Of a stretch of 64,000 nucleotides of DNA, positions 8,812 to 18,069 are shown piece after piece (within the stretch, counting starts at the first letter, position 1; each line of letters begins with the position of its first letter). The stretch is taken from positions 558,001-622,000 of the forward strand of contig NZ_CP031217.1 in NCBI RefSeq assembly GCF_003346815.1, in the 5' to 3' direction. The notes under the pieces were generated by a model, which saw nothing but the letters and a program-made list of their open reading frames with translations, was not told where the DNA came from and did no database searches. A program made the translations under genes and the position numbers. The stretch is from Halarcobacter bivalviorum (GTDB lineage Bacteria; Campylobacterota; Campylobacteria; Campylobacterales; Arcobacteraceae).

Positions 8812-8817
8812 TAAATA

Positions 8818-10605
8818 TTAGATTTTAAGAACTGCCATGAAAGCCTCTTGCGGCACATTTACTTTACCAATTGCCTTCATTCTTTTCTTACCAGCTTTTT
8901 GTTTCTCTAAAAGCTTTCTTTTTCTTGTAATATCCCCACCATAACATTTAGCAGTAACATTTTTACCCATAGACTTAACAGTCTCCCTAGCAATAATAGT
9001 ATTACCAATAGAAGCTTGTACTGAAACTTCAAAAAGCTGTCTAGGGATTAGTTCTTTAAGTGCTTTAATAAACTCTCTACCTCTAGATACTGCTTTTTCT
9101 TCAGGTACAATAATAGAAAGTGCATCAACAACTTCTCCAGCAACTCTAACATCAAGTTTTTTAAGGTTTCCAGGTCTAAATCCAACTGGCTCATAATCAA
9201 ATGAAGCATAACCTTTTGTAGTAGATTTTAATTTATCATAAAAATCCATTACAATTTCATTCATTGGAATATCATATTCAAGTAAAACTCTTTTACCTAG
9301 ATAATCCATTTTATTTTGAATACCTCTTTTATCATTTAAAAGCTTAATTACATTTCCTAAAAATTCATCAGGAACTAAAATTGTAGCTTTTACATATGGT
9401 TCAAAAATAGTTTGAATATAGTTTGGCTCAGGAAGTTCTGAAGGATTTTGAATAATAACTCTTTCTCCATCAGTTTTTTCCACTTCATATACAACTGTTG
9501 GTGCTGTTGCAATTAAATCAAGGTTAAACTCTCTTTCTAGTCTCTCTTTGATAACTTCCATGTGAAGCATTCCTAAGAAACCTGTTCTAAATCCACTTCC
9601 AAGTGCAGCTGAAGATTCTGGCTCAAAAGAGATTGAAGAATCATTTAGTTGTAACTTAATTAAAGCTTCTCTTAAATCTTCAAATTTATCTGTTTCAATT
9701 GGATAAATTCCTGCAAATACAAATGGTTTAGCAGGTTCAAATCCATCAATTATTTCTGAAGTAGGATTTTTTGCATCTGTCATTGTATCACCAACAGCAA
9801 TCCCATCAAGTGTTTTAAGTCCAAGAACTACAATTCCAATTTCACCAGTTTTTATTTCAGTTGTTTTTTCTCTTTTAATTGGGTGTGGATACATTAAGTC
9901 TAATACTGGATGTTCAACTTTTGTATTCATCATCTTTAGTACTTGACCTTTTTTAATAGAACCATCATAAACTCTTACAAGTGCTAAAGCTCCAAGATAG
10001 TTATCAAACCATGAATCATAAATAAGAGCTTTTGTAGGAGCATTCTCATCTCCTGTAGGAGCTGGAATTCTATCAACAATTGAATCTATTAACTCTTTTA
10101 CTCCAAGACCAGTTTTAGCTGAAATTAGATTATGTTCTGTACAGTCAAGCCCAATAGCTTCTTCTGTCTCTTCTAAAACTCTCATTGGGTCAGCACTTGG
10201 TAAATCAATTTTATTTACAACTGGTAATAATTCTAAATCATTATCTAAAGCAATATATACATTTGCAATAGTTTGTGCTTCAACACCTTGAGTTGAGTCT
10301 ACAATTAATAAAGCACCTTCTGATGAAGCTAAAGACCTACTTACTTCATATGAGAAGTCAACGTGACCTGGAGTGTCAATAAGATTTAAGACATACTCTT
10401 GTCCATCTTTCATATATTTTAATCTTACACTTTGAGCTTTAATAGTAATACCACGTTCTTGTTCAATATCCATAGTATCCATCATCTGAGAAGACATTTC
10501 TCTATCTGTAACAGCTCCACACTCTTGGATAATTCTATCAGCTAATGTAGACTTACCATGATCAATATGGGCAATAATACTAAAGTTTCTAATATTTTTT
10601 TGCAA
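8818..10605 (-). CDS. lepA: Elongation factor 4 (LepA), ribosomal back-translocase
   Basis: 595 residues, standard LepA length. The GTPase domain begins at once: HIDHGKST (P-loop), RGITIKAQ (switch I Thr), DTPGH and NKID. Then domain II, two alpha/beta domains and the LepA-specific C-terminal domain ending in [16 protein letters not shown]. LepA acts on the ribosome and helps translation under stress or in initiation. It is transcribed alone, and about 120 bp separate it from ompA upstream. Confidence 0.98.
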   Translation of the reverse strand: MQKNIRNFSIIAHIDHGKSTLADRIIQECGAVTDREMSSQMMDTMDIEQERGITIKAQSVRLKYMKDGQEYVLNLIDTPGHVDFSYEVSRSLASSEGALLIVDSTQGVEAQTIANVYIALDNDLELLPVVNKIDLPSADPMRVLEETEEAIGLDCTEHNLISAKTGLGVKELIDSIVDRIPAPTGDENAPTKALIYDSWFDNYLGALALVRVYDGSIKKGQVLKMMNTKVEHPVLDLMYPHPIKREKTTEIKTGEIGIVVLGLKTLDGIAVGDTMTDAKNPTSEIIDGFEPAKPFVFAGIYPIETDKFEDLREALIKLQLNDSSISFEPESSAALGSGFRTGFLGMLHMEVIKERLEREFNLDLIATAPTVVYEVEKTDGERVIIQNPSELPEPNYIQTIFEPYVKATILVPDEFLGNVIKLLNDKRGIQNKMDYLGKRVLLEYDIPMNEIVMDFYDKLKSTTKGYASFDYEPVGFRPGNLKKLDVRVAGEVVDALSIIVPEEKAVSRGREFIKALKELIPRQLFEVSVQASIGNTIIARETVKSMGKNVTAKCYGGDITRKRKLLEKQKAGKKRMKAIGKVNVPQEAFMAVLKI

Positions 10606-10690
10606 AATTAAATTCCTATGTTTATATTAAATTCCGCGATTATATCTAAAAATTTGTTAGTTAGTAGTTAAGTTTTAAATTTAGGAGGTA

Positions 10691-10716
10691 AAGTATAGGG
10701 ATTAAACCCTATACTT
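10691..10716 (-). terminator. Terminator after the OmpA-like gene
   Basis: 10-bp stem AAGTATAGGG/CCCTATACTT with a 6-nt loop, 11 bp past the OmpA-like stop. The T-run is modest. Confidence 0.6.
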
Positions 10717-10726
10717 AAAGTAGAAA

Positions 10727-11734
10727 TTATCTTTGAATTGAACCTTCAACTCTTCTGTTTTCAGCTCTACCTTCAGCAGTTTCATTTGTTGCTTTAGGTT
10801 TAGATTCACCATATCCTGTAGAGTTAAGTCTTGATTTATCAACACCTTGCTCTTCTAAAGCTTTAACTGTAGCAGCAGCTCTTCTTTCAGAAAGTTTTTG
10901 GTTATAATCTTCTGTACCAACTGAGTCAGTGTGTGCTTCAATTTTTCCTTTTACAGAAGGGAATTTTTTCATAAAATCAGCAAATTTTTTGATTTTTGAA
11001 TCATACTCATTATTGATTCTTGCACTGTCAAAATCAAAGTTGATGTTTAAGTTTACTTTTAAAGAACATCCATTTTCATCAACGATATCACCTTTTGGAG
11101 TATCTGGACATTTATCTTTAATATCAGGAACACCATCTCCATCTGTATCTGCAAGTTTTGCAATTGCTGGTTTTGGCTCAACTTTCTCTTCTTTTGGAGC
11201 TGGAGCAGCTTTTTCACCAAATGGAATTGCTAAACCAACAGTATAGATTAAGTTGTTATCTCTATCGTTTGTATTGATTAGGTGTCTAATATCAGTTTTT
11301 AATGCCATATCATTAGAGAACTTATATTTTAAACCAACCCCATAGTTTCCAAATAGAGAAGTTTTATTTCCTAACTCTTCATTTTCAAAATGCTCTAAAC
11401 CAACCCCAACTAAAGCATATAAAGAAGTGTTTTCAGTAAGACCATAATCTTTTACAAAGTTAGTAAATAATCTTGTAATGTTTGTATCTTCGTTAATACC
11501 GTCATAATCAACTTGCTCTAAAGAAGTTAAAATTCCAACTTCAATTTGATCATATAAAGTATCATCAAAGTTTACACCAAAACTTAAACCACCAACACCA
11601 TAATGGTCATCTAGGTTTAAGTTACCTTCAGTAATATTTCCACCAACTAAAGGTGTAATCTCATATTTGTACTCACTATTTGCCGCGAATGCAAGAGAAG
11701 CACATAATGCTGCTGATAAAATAATTTTTTTCAT
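10727..11734 (-). CDS. OmpA-family outer membrane protein with calcium-binding repeat
   Basis: 335 residues. A signal peptide (MKKIILSAALCASLAFA, cleavage near 18) is followed by an 8-stranded-barrel-like domain to about residue 175 and a Pro/Glu/Lys linker. A thrombospondin type 3-like Ca site (DTDGDGVPDIKDKCPDTPKG) then precedes a C-terminal OmpA domain. In that domain, AHTDSVG and LSERRA give the Asp and Arg that bind peptidoglycan. It anchors the outer membrane to the wall and may also act as a porin or adhesin. CadF-like proteins of Campylobacter have this layout, but the name cannot be assigned from sequence alone. A hairpin terminator follows. Confidence 0.92.
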   Translation of the reverse strand: MKKIILSAALCASLAFAANSEYKYEITPLVGGNITEGNLNLDDHYGVGGLSFGVNFDDTLYDQIEVGILTSLEQVDYDGINEDTNITRLFTNFVKDYGLTENTSLYALVGVGLEHFENEELGNKTSLFGNYGVGLKYKFSNDMALKTDIRHLINTNDRDNNLIYTVGLAIPFGEKAAPAPKEEKVEPKPAIAKLADTDGDGVPDIKDKCPDTPKGDIVDENGCSLKVNLNINFDFDSARINNEYDSKIKKFADFMKKFPSVKGKIEAHTDSVGTEDYNQKLSERRAAATVKALEEQGVDKSRLNSTGYGESKPKATNETAEGRAENRRVEGSIQR

Positions 11735-11828
11735 ATTATTTCCTTTTGTGTTTATTCATAATCATCATAACGAATAAATATTTAAACAACTATTATTTAA
11801 ATTATTTAGTTATTTAAAATTACTTTTC

Positions 11829-12761
11829 TTAGTCAATAAAAATTGAGTTTACAGACTCGTTATGAGTAATTCTTCTAATTGTTTCTCCAATAATTCTTGA
11901 AGCACTTAATACTGTAATTTTATCACTATGTCCATGAATAGGAATAGTATCTGAAACAATAAGCTCATCTAAAGTACCATTATTAATTCTATCAAATGCA
12001 GGTCCAGATAATACACCGTGTGTACAACATGCCATTACTGAATTTGCACCTTTTTTCTTTAATACTTCAGCAGCTTTAACTAATGTTCCTGCTGTATCAA
12101 CCATGTCATCTACTAAGATTACATCTTTACCTTCTACATCACCGATGATATTCATAACTTCAGCAACATTTGCTTTTTCTCTTTTTTTATCAACGATTAC
12201 TAAGTCATATCCTAATTTATCAGCATATGATCTTGCTCTTGCAACTCCACCAATATCTGGACTTGCAATAATAGGATTTTTTAAATTTTTGCTTCTTAAG
12301 TGGCTTACAAATAAAACAGAACCATATAAGTTATCAACAGGAACGTTAAAGAAACCTTGGATTTGTGCAGCATGTAAATCAATAGTAATCATTCTATCAA
12401 TTCCAGCAGCTTCTAACATATCAGCAACTAATTTAGCAGAAATTGGAACTCTTGGAGCAGCTTTTCTATCTTGTCTTGCATAACCATAATATGGAATAAC
12501 AGCAGAAATAGAAGCAGCACTTGATCTTTTAAGTGCATCAATCATAATTAATAGTTCCATTAAGTGGTCATTTGTTGGAGCACATGTAGGTTGAACAATA
12601 AATACATCTTGTCCTCTTACACTCTCTTTAATTTGAACAGAGATTTCTCCATCACTGAACTTGTTAATAGAAGCTTCTCCAACTTCAACATTAAGATATT
12701 TCCCAACTTTTTTAGCAAATTCAGGGTTAGCAGTACCACTAAAAAGCTTATATTTTGACAT
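11829..12761 (-). CDS. prs: Ribose-phosphate pyrophosphokinase
   Basis: 310 residues, usual Prs length. It makes PRPP from ribose 5-phosphate and ATP, feeding nucleotide, histidine and tryptophan synthesis. Visible: N-terminal LFSGTANPEFAKKV, ATP site YARQDRK, the metal-site stretch ITIDLHAAQIQGFF, KKRxxA in DKKREKANVAE, and the PRPP loop VILVDDMVDTAGT. It stands alone between ompA and the divergent porin gene. Confidence 0.98.
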   Translation of the reverse strand: MSKYKLFSGTANPEFAKKVGKYLNVEVGEASINKFSDGEISVQIKESVRGQDVFIVQPTCAPTNDHLMELLIMIDALKRSSAASISAVIPYYGYARQDRKAAPRVPISAKLVADMLEAAGIDRMITIDLHAAQIQGFFNVPVDNLYGSVLFVSHLRSKNLKNPIIASPDIGGVARARSYADKLGYDLVIVDKKREKANVAEVMNIIGDVEGKDVILVDDMVDTAGTLVKAAEVLKKKGANSVMACCTHGVLSGPAFDRINNGTLDELIVSDTIPIHGHSDKITVLSASRIIGETIRRITHNESVNSIFID

Positions 12762-12891
12762 TAGATATTCCTTGTTTGTGTGTAGTAAGTATTTTTTTGT
12801 GATTTTAGCTAAATACTTCTTATATTGAATTTATATATAAAAGAATAAAAAATATATATTAAAAATGATTAATAAATATACAAATAAACTG

Positions 12892-12920
12892 TTTACAAAA
12901 TTTAATTGCAGTATTAGAAT
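12892..12920 (+). promoter_or_regulatory. Promoter of the porin gene
   Basis: -35 TTTACA (12892-12897), 17-bp spacer, -10 TAGAAT (12915-12920). The porin RBS (AAGGAGAG) and ATG follow ~20 bp later. Confidence 0.65.
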
Positions 12921-12946
12921 AGTTGCATAGAAATTAAAGGAGAGTT

Positions 12947-14053
12947 ATGAAAAAGTTTAGTCTTTTTACTTGTGCTTTATTATTAAGTACATCAACAGTG
13001 TTCGCAGCTGATTCTATTGATGAAGCATTTAAAAGTGGAAAAGTAAGTGGAGATATTACTCTACACACAGTTAAATATGATAATAAAGGTGTTGTTGATT
13101 CTGGATTTACTGCTGGAACAGTTGGTTTAGCTTATGAAACAGGAAGTTTTTATGGTTTAAGTGCAAAAATGGGTTTTAGAGCAAATCATGAGTTTTCTGA
13201 AGTAGAAGAGGGTGATTATGAAAACTTTTTTGTACATGATGCACTTATGACAGAGGCTTATTTAAAATATGCAAGTGAGTCTTTTTCTATTACTGCTGGT
13301 AGACAAGCAATTGATTTAGAATGGTTAGGAGATTATAATGAAGCAATAGTTGCTGCAATAACAGCAATTCCTGATACTACTATAATATTAGGTTATACAG
13401 ATAGACAAGCAATTTCAGATGAAGATGAGAGTAGTGATTTTACTGAACTAACAAATGAAGGAGCTTATGTTTTAGATATAAAATATAAAGCTTTTGATTC
13501 TTTAGAGTTTAATCCTTATGCATACTCTGCACCTGATGCAGTTGATTTTTATGGTTTAAAAACTTCATATTCAAGTGATATTTTTTCTGCAATTGCTCAT
13601 TATGCAACTAGTAATGTTGACTCAAAGATGAAAGATATTACAACAGATGATGGAAATATTTTAAATTTAGAACTTGGAACATCATTTGCAGGAATTAGTG
13701 CTTCTTTAGGATATATTAAAACTGATAAAGATTATGGAATAGGTCTAATGGATACTTATGGAGATAATATTAATCTTATGGATTCTGGAAATCAAATCTA
13801 TTCAGCTGATGCAAAAACTGTTTATGGTTCTTTATCATATGAAATAGCAGGTGTTGAGTTAGGAGCTTTATACTCAGATACTGAATATGGTGCAGATAAT
13901 TTTGATGAAAAGGAGTTAAATTTAACTGTTTCTTATGCAATTACTGATTCTTTAAGTGTTGGCTTATTATATGCTGATATTGATACAGATAGTGATGATG
14001 CAGACTCTAATGATAGTACATATGGAAGTTTAACACTTTCATACTCATTTTAA
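12947..14053 (+). CDS. Outer membrane porin (Campylobacterota Opr/MOMP-like)
   Basis: 368 residues. A signal peptide (cleavage after VFA near 20) is followed by a sequence of alternating polar and apolar residues rich in Gly, Tyr and Asp, ending in Phe (TLSYSF), the signal for outer-membrane barrel assembly. ITAGRQAIDLEWLGDYNEA resembles the constriction-side segment of OprD-like Campylobacterota porins. Acidic overall, which suggests a cation preference, but this is inference. It has its own promoter and terminator. Confidence 0.85.
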   Translation: MKKFSLFTCALLLSTSTVFAADSIDEAFKSGKVSGDITLHTVKYDNKGVVDSGFTAGTVGLAYETGSFYGLSAKMGFRANHEFSEVEEGDYENFFVHDALMTEAYLKYASESFSITAGRQAIDLEWLGDYNEAIVAAITAIPDTTIILGYTDRQAISDEDESSDFTELTNEGAYVLDIKYKAFDSLEFNPYAYSAPDAVDFYGLKTSYSSDIFSAIAHYATSNVDSKMKDITTDDGNILNLELGTSFAGISASLGYIKTDKDYGIGLMDTYGDNINLMDSGNQIYSADAKTVYGSLSYEIAGVELGALYSDTEYGADNFDEKELNLTVSYAITDSLSVGLLYADIDTDSDDADSNDSTYGSLTLSYSF

Positions 14054-14080
14054 AAACTAAGAGGCTTACCTCTTAGTTTT
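14053..14080. terminator. Bidirectional terminator between porin and mnmA
   Basis: 12-bp perfect stem AAAACTAAGAGG/CCTCTTAGTTTT with loop CTTA, flanked by A- and T-runs. It serves the rightward porin and the leftward mnmA. Confidence 0.85.
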
Positions 14081-14082
14081 AA

Positions 14083-15117
14083 TTATGAAGTAGCTTTAAT
14101 CCAAGCACTACCAATAACTTTATCTTCTTCATAGAAAACAGCTAATTGTCCAGCTGCAACTCCAAAAGCAGGCTCTTTTAAATTAATTGTTGCTTTATCA
14201 TCTTTAATTATAACCTTACAAGGAACAGAAGTTGATCTATATCTTAATTTTACAGTACAATCAAACTCTTCTTCATCAATAAACATATTTAAGTTTTCAG
14301 CTTTTACTTGGTTTACTTCTAAGGCTTGTTTTTTACCAACAATAATTGTGTTATCTTTTGGATTTAGCTTCGTAACAAAATGAGGTTCATGTGCTCCATG
14401 AACAGTAAAGCCCCTTCTTTTACCAATTGTATAGTGCATATATCCTTTATGCTCTCCTACAACATTTCCTTGTTCATCTAAAACTTTTCCTGGAATATCA
14501 ATGTTTGCATGTCTTTTTACCACATCTGTATAAACTGTTTCAACAAAACAAATCTCTTGAGATTCATTTTTCTCTGTAATTCTTTTGTATGCAACATCAA
14601 GTTCGGCACCAAATTTTATAATATCTTCTTTTTTATATGTACTTAATGGAAACATCATAAAAGGTAAGGCTTCTTTATCTACTTGAGATAAAAAATAACT
14701 TTGGTCTTTTGTATCATCGTCTGCTTGATAGAAAAACTTACCATCTGTTTTTACATAATGGCCTGTTGCTAAATATGAAGCTTTATGCTCTTTTGCAAAA
14801 TCTAACATAGCTCCAAATTTGATTTGTCTATTACATTTAACACAAGGATTTGGTGTCGTACCTTCTAAATAAGAATTAATAAAGTAATCATATACTTCTT
14901 GTTCAAATTTTTTTGTTAAATCTAATACATGATATTTAATATTTAAGAATTTTGCTACATCTTCAATGTAAGCTAGATTTTTTTCGTGATAACCATCAGT
15001 TCTATCATGAAGTTTTAAGTAACAACCTTCAACTTCAAATCCATCTTTTTGTAGCATATAAGCAGTAACTGAAGAATCAATTCCTCCACTCATACCTACC
15101 ATTACTTTTTTTTTCAT
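14083..15117 (-). CDS. mnmA: tRNA 2-thiouridylase MnmA, Campylobacterota type
   Basis: 344 residues. It adds sulfur to U34 of tRNA Lys, Glu and Gln. The PP-loop GMSGGIDSS is at 8-16. Catalytic cysteines are in NPCVKCNRQIKFG and SQEICFVET, and GHYVK and YTIGKRRG are typical. Motifs such as EGCYLKLHDR and NPCVKCNR match the form seen in Campylobacter and relatives. The start has a good RBS (AAGGA), which lies inside the end of a decayed folK fragment. A second, clearly different mnmA lies just upstream at 15283-16380. Confidence 0.93.
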   Translation of the reverse strand: MKKKVMVGMSGGIDSSVTAYMLQKDGFEVEGCYLKLHDRTDGYHEKNLAYIEDVAKFLNIKYHVLDLTKKFEQEVYDYFINSYLEGTTPNPCVKCNRQIKFGAMLDFAKEHKASYLATGHYVKTDGKFFYQADDDTKDQSYFLSQVDKEALPFMMFPLSTYKKEDIIKFGAELDVAYKRITEKNESQEICFVETVYTDVVKRHANIDIPGKVLDEQGNVVGEHKGYMHYTIGKRRGFTVHGAHEPHFVTKLNPKDNTIIVGKKQALEVNQVKAENLNMFIDEEEFDCTVKLRYRSTSVPCKVIIKDDKATINLKEPAFGVAAGQLAVFYEEDKVIGSAWIKATS

Positions 15118-15121
15118 CTAT

Positions 15122-15245
15122 TTATCCTTTTATTAAAGGAATAATCACTGACTCTCTATTTGCCCAATATGATATTTAATCTTAGGTTTAGGCGTATCTT
15201 GAAAGGATCGCTTTCTTCCATATTTATTCTCTAATCTTTACATTA
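15122..15245 (-). pseudogene. Decayed 3' fragment of folK
   Basis: Translated on the minus strand it gives RLENKYGRKRSFQDTP and, after a frame loss, WANRESVIIPLIKG-stop. The intact folK at 16437-16922 has RLEKRFGRKRSFQDAP and WANRESVIIPL in the same order. The DNA match is 32 of 33 bases in one block (15134-15166 against 16458-16490). About 50 bases between the blocks are deleted here. The AAGGA at its end serves as RBS for the mnmA at 14083-15117. It is a relic of a second folK copy. Confidence 0.9.
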
Positions 15246-15260
15246 TTCTGCAAAGATTAG
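15231..15260. repeat. Inverted repeat at the edge of the folK relic
   Basis: Perfect 9-bp arms CTAATCTTT and AAAGATTAG around 12 bases. It overlaps the upstream edge of the folK relic and may be a hairpin terminator for mnmA2 or a scar of the rearrangement. Confidence 0.45.
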
Positions 15261-15282
15261 TAGAAAACGGGATTATATCATA

Positions 15283-16380
15283 TTAATGGTAATCACTTAT
15301 AAAACCACCACCTAAGCAGTAGTTTCCTTCATATAAAACAAGACTTTGTCCTAAAGTTACAGCTCTTTGAGGTTTATCAAATTTAACTAAAACTTTAGTT
15401 TCATCTGCTCTTATAACTGTACAAGCTTGTTTTTGTTGCCTATATCTTACTTGTGCCATTAGTTTATCCCCAACCTTTGGTGCTTCTTCTAGTACCCAAT
15501 GCATATGAGAAGCTTCTACTATTTCACTCATTAGTAAGGGATGATTAGTATCTTGAACAACAGTTAAAGTATTGTTTTTAATATCTTTTTTGGCTGCATA
15601 CCAAGGTTTATGGATATTATTATCCCCTTCTGTCTCTTTTAATCCACCAAGACCTATACCTTTTCTTTGTCCTAATGTATAGCAGATAAGACCCTTGTGT
15701 TTACCAATTACTTTTCCTGTATCATCAATAATATCACCTGGAATTGCTTTTAAGTGTTGAGTAATAAAATCATCAAATCTTTGGTTACCAATAAAACAAA
15801 TTCCTGTACTATCTTTTTTATCACTTACAGGTAAATTATGTTCTCTTGCTATTTCTCTCACTTCTGTTTTAGTTAAATCACCAAGTGGAAACATAGCATG
15901 AGAAAGTTGTTCACTTGAAAGAGCATGTAAAAAATAACTTTGGTCTTTTGAACTATCTTTTGGAGTATCTAATACAAAATGGTCTTTATACTTTGCTATT
16001 TTTGCATAATGACCAGTTGCAATCATATCAGCACCCATTTTTTTTGCTTCATTTAAAAATACATTAAATTTAATTTCTTTATTACAAAGAATATCTGGAT
16101 TAGGAGTAAGACCTTTTTTTAAACCTTCCAAGAATACATCAAATACTTTATTTCTATATTCTTCTACGAAGTCTTTACCTTTTACTTCAATTCCTATTAA
16201 TTCTCCAACTTTTTTTGCATCTTCAAACTCAATACGATTAGGACATTGACTCCCTTTGATTCCATATTCCCAATTTCGCATGAATAAACCTACTACATCA
16301 TAACCTTGCTGTTTTAAGAGCAATGCAGTAACTGAAGAGTCAACACCACCAGACATTCCAACAACTACTTTTTTCTTCAT
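15283..16380 (-). CDS. mnmA: Second tRNA 2-thiouridylase MnmA, gammaproteobacterial type
   Basis: 365 residues. PP-loop GMSGGVDSS; catalytic Cys in NPDILCNKEIKF and in DSTGICFIG; YTLGQRKGIGLGG; C-terminal CLGGGFI. VGLFMRNWE, NPDILCNKEIKF and DSTGICFIG are the wording of E. coli-type MnmA and unlike the neighbour at 14083. All catalytic motifs are intact. It follows folK on the same strand after a 56-bp gap. Two MnmA enzymes of different lineages in tandem suggest that one was acquired. They could split the tRNA substrates or differ in sulfur donor. Confidence 0.92.
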   Translation of the reverse strand: MKKKVVVGMSGGVDSSVTALLLKQQGYDVVGLFMRNWEYGIKGSQCPNRIEFEDAKKVGELIGIEVKGKDFVEEYRNKVFDVFLEGLKKGLTPNPDILCNKEIKFNVFLNEAKKMGADMIATGHYAKIAKYKDHFVLDTPKDSSKDQSYFLHALSSEQLSHAMFPLGDLTKTEVREIAREHNLPVSDKKDSTGICFIGNQRFDDFITQHLKAIPGDIIDDTGKVIGKHKGLICYTLGQRKGIGLGGLKETEGDNNIHKPWYAAKKDIKNNTLTVVQDTNHPLLMSEIVEASHMHWVLEEAPKVGDKLMAQVRYRQQKQACTVIRADETKVLVKFDKPQRAVTLGQSLVLYEGNYCLGGGFISDYH

Positions 16381-16436
16381 TCTCTAGCCTTATAAATTTT
16401 TATATATTTGATTTGTATTTTATTTTAAAAGAACAA

Positions 16437-16922
16437 TTAAATGTTCATCATATAGTTTAAAGGAATAATCACTGATTCTCTATTTGCCCAGTCTTTGTGA
16501 GGAATAATAAGTTTTTTTGTACTTATTTTTTTGTTATCAAAAAATATTATATCAATATCTAAGGTTCTAGGCGCATCTTGAAAGGACCGCTTTCTTCCAA
16601 ATCTTTTTTCCAATCTTTGTGTAATTTTAAAAAATTCATTTACACTAAGGTTTGTACTAAGTTTGATTATACCATTTAAAAATGGTTTTTGTTCAAGATA
16701 TCCAAAAGGAGGATTTAAAAGTAGGGGTGAAGTCATAAGTAAATCAAATTTATGATTTTTATTTAAAGATAAGACTAACTTATCAAATAGTTTTTTTGTA
16801 TCTCCTATATTCCCCCCAATACCTATAGTTACAATATATTTTTTATTTGTAGAGGTATTAAAAGTTTTTGGAAAATTTGAAGTATAAAATAGTGTTAAAT
16901 CTTTGCTTAGAATTTTTTTCAT
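16437..16922 (-). CDS. folK: 6-hydroxymethyl-dihydropterin pyrophosphokinase FolK
   Basis: 161 residues, normal for FolK. It transfers pyrophosphate from ATP to 6-hydroxymethyl-7,8-dihydropterin in folate synthesis. Visible: GIGGNIGDTKKLFDKL, the pterin-side NPPFGYLEQKPFLNG and the ATP/Mg motif GRKRSFQDAPRTLDIDIIFFD, with the two Asp of DIDI. It lies between the M24 peptidase gene and mnmA2. A broken second copy of its 3' part lies at 15122-15245. Confidence 0.95.
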   Translation of the reverse strand: MKKILSKDLTLFYTSNFPKTFNTSTNKKYIVTIGIGGNIGDTKKLFDKLVLSLNKNHKFDLLMTSPLLLNPPFGYLEQKPFLNGIIKLSTNLSVNEFFKITQRLEKRFGRKRSFQDAPRTLDIDIIFFDNKKISTKKLIIPHKDWANRESVIIPLNYMMNI

Positions 16923-16978
16923 AATTTCCTTTTATTATATAAAACTAATTAAGTTAGTCAAGATTATTTTTTAATTTT

Positions 16979-18004
16979 TTAAAGAATTTCTACTTTTCCA
17001 TTTTTCATTACAACAGTATCTTCTATTCTTACTCCAAATTTATTTGGAAGATAAATACCTGGTTCAATTGTAAAAACCATATTGTCTTCAATAATTACAT
17101 CAGATTTACTATTTATATTTGGAAACTCATGGATATCTAATCCTACACCATGTCCAGTACTATGAACAAAATATTTCCCATAGCCTGCTTTTTCAATTAT
17201 ATCTCTAGTAAGTTTATCAACTTCACTTGCTTTCATTCCCACTCTTGCTTTTGAAATAGCATTTAATTGAGCTTTTAATACAATATCATAGATTTTTTGA
17301 TACTTTTTATTTTTAAAGTTTTGTTCTCTTTTAAAGTTAAAAGTCTCAAAGTTTACATTTGCAGTACAAGTTCTATCTGAACAATATCTTTTATATTTTA
17401 CTCCTGCATCAACAAGAAGTAAATCATTTAGTTTTAGTTTTTTATTTGTAGGAAGAGCATGGGGTTTTGCTGCATTTTCATTTATTGCAATAATTGGGTC
17501 AAAACTTAAATCATATTTTCCAAAAGAGCTTAGTTTTTCAATAGCTTTAAAATGTAAAAAAGTCTCTTTTTGTTCAAAACCATTTTTTCTAATATATTTA
17601 GCTAATTGTTTAAAACCTTTTTTTCCTATTTTAGAAGCTTTTCTTAGAAATTCAATCTCTTCATCTGTTTTGATTATTCTTTTTAATTTTGAGAAATTCT
17701 CTTTTTTTATAAACTCAGTTTTTAAACCAAAAGTTAATTTTTCATATAAAGAGTAAGTGAAATCATTTGGGTCAAAATCAATTTTTTTGATTTTAGATTT
17801 TTTTAGAATTCTTTGAGCCTCTTCTACTAGATTTGAGCTTTCAATAACTTTACAATTTTGAGTATATTGTTTTGCTTCAATCGTATATCTAGCATCTGTA
17901 ATAAAAAAGCTCTCTTTTCCAAGTTTAATAAATATTACATTGTCACATGAAAATCCACATTCATAGTAGATAGCGTTTTCATTTAATAGTATATAATTTT
18001 GCAT
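16979..18004 (-). CDS. M24 metallopeptidase (Xaa-Pro aminopeptidase-like)
   Basis: 341 residues. The N-terminal creatinase-like domain (~1-115) is followed by the pita-bread catalytic domain. The five metal ligands can be placed: Asp in LLVDAG, Asp in CSDRTC, His in STGHGVG, Glu in TIEPGIY and Glu in VRIEDT. The family removes an N-terminal residue before proline. Its start lies back to back with aroQ, as in many Campylobacterota, and its 3' end leads into folK. PepP and PepQ forms cannot be separated here. Confidence 0.92.
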   Translation of the reverse strand: MQNYILLNENAIYYECGFSCDNVIFIKLGKESFFITDARYTIEAKQYTQNCKVIESSNLVEEAQRILKKSKIKKIDFDPNDFTYSLYEKLTFGLKTEFIKKENFSKLKRIIKTDEEIEFLRKASKIGKKGFKQLAKYIRKNGFEQKETFLHFKAIEKLSSFGKYDLSFDPIIAINENAAKPHALPTNKKLKLNDLLLVDAGVKYKRYCSDRTCTANVNFETFNFKREQNFKNKKYQKIYDIVLKAQLNAISKARVGMKASEVDKLTRDIIEKAGYGKYFVHSTGHGVGLDIHEFPNINSKSDVIIEDNMVFTIEPGIYLPNKFGVRIEDTVVMKNGKVEIL

Positions 18005-18069
18005 AACTCATCTTTCATTAACTAAAATTTGAATATAATCTTACCCAAAATTTATAAAAGGAATATAAT

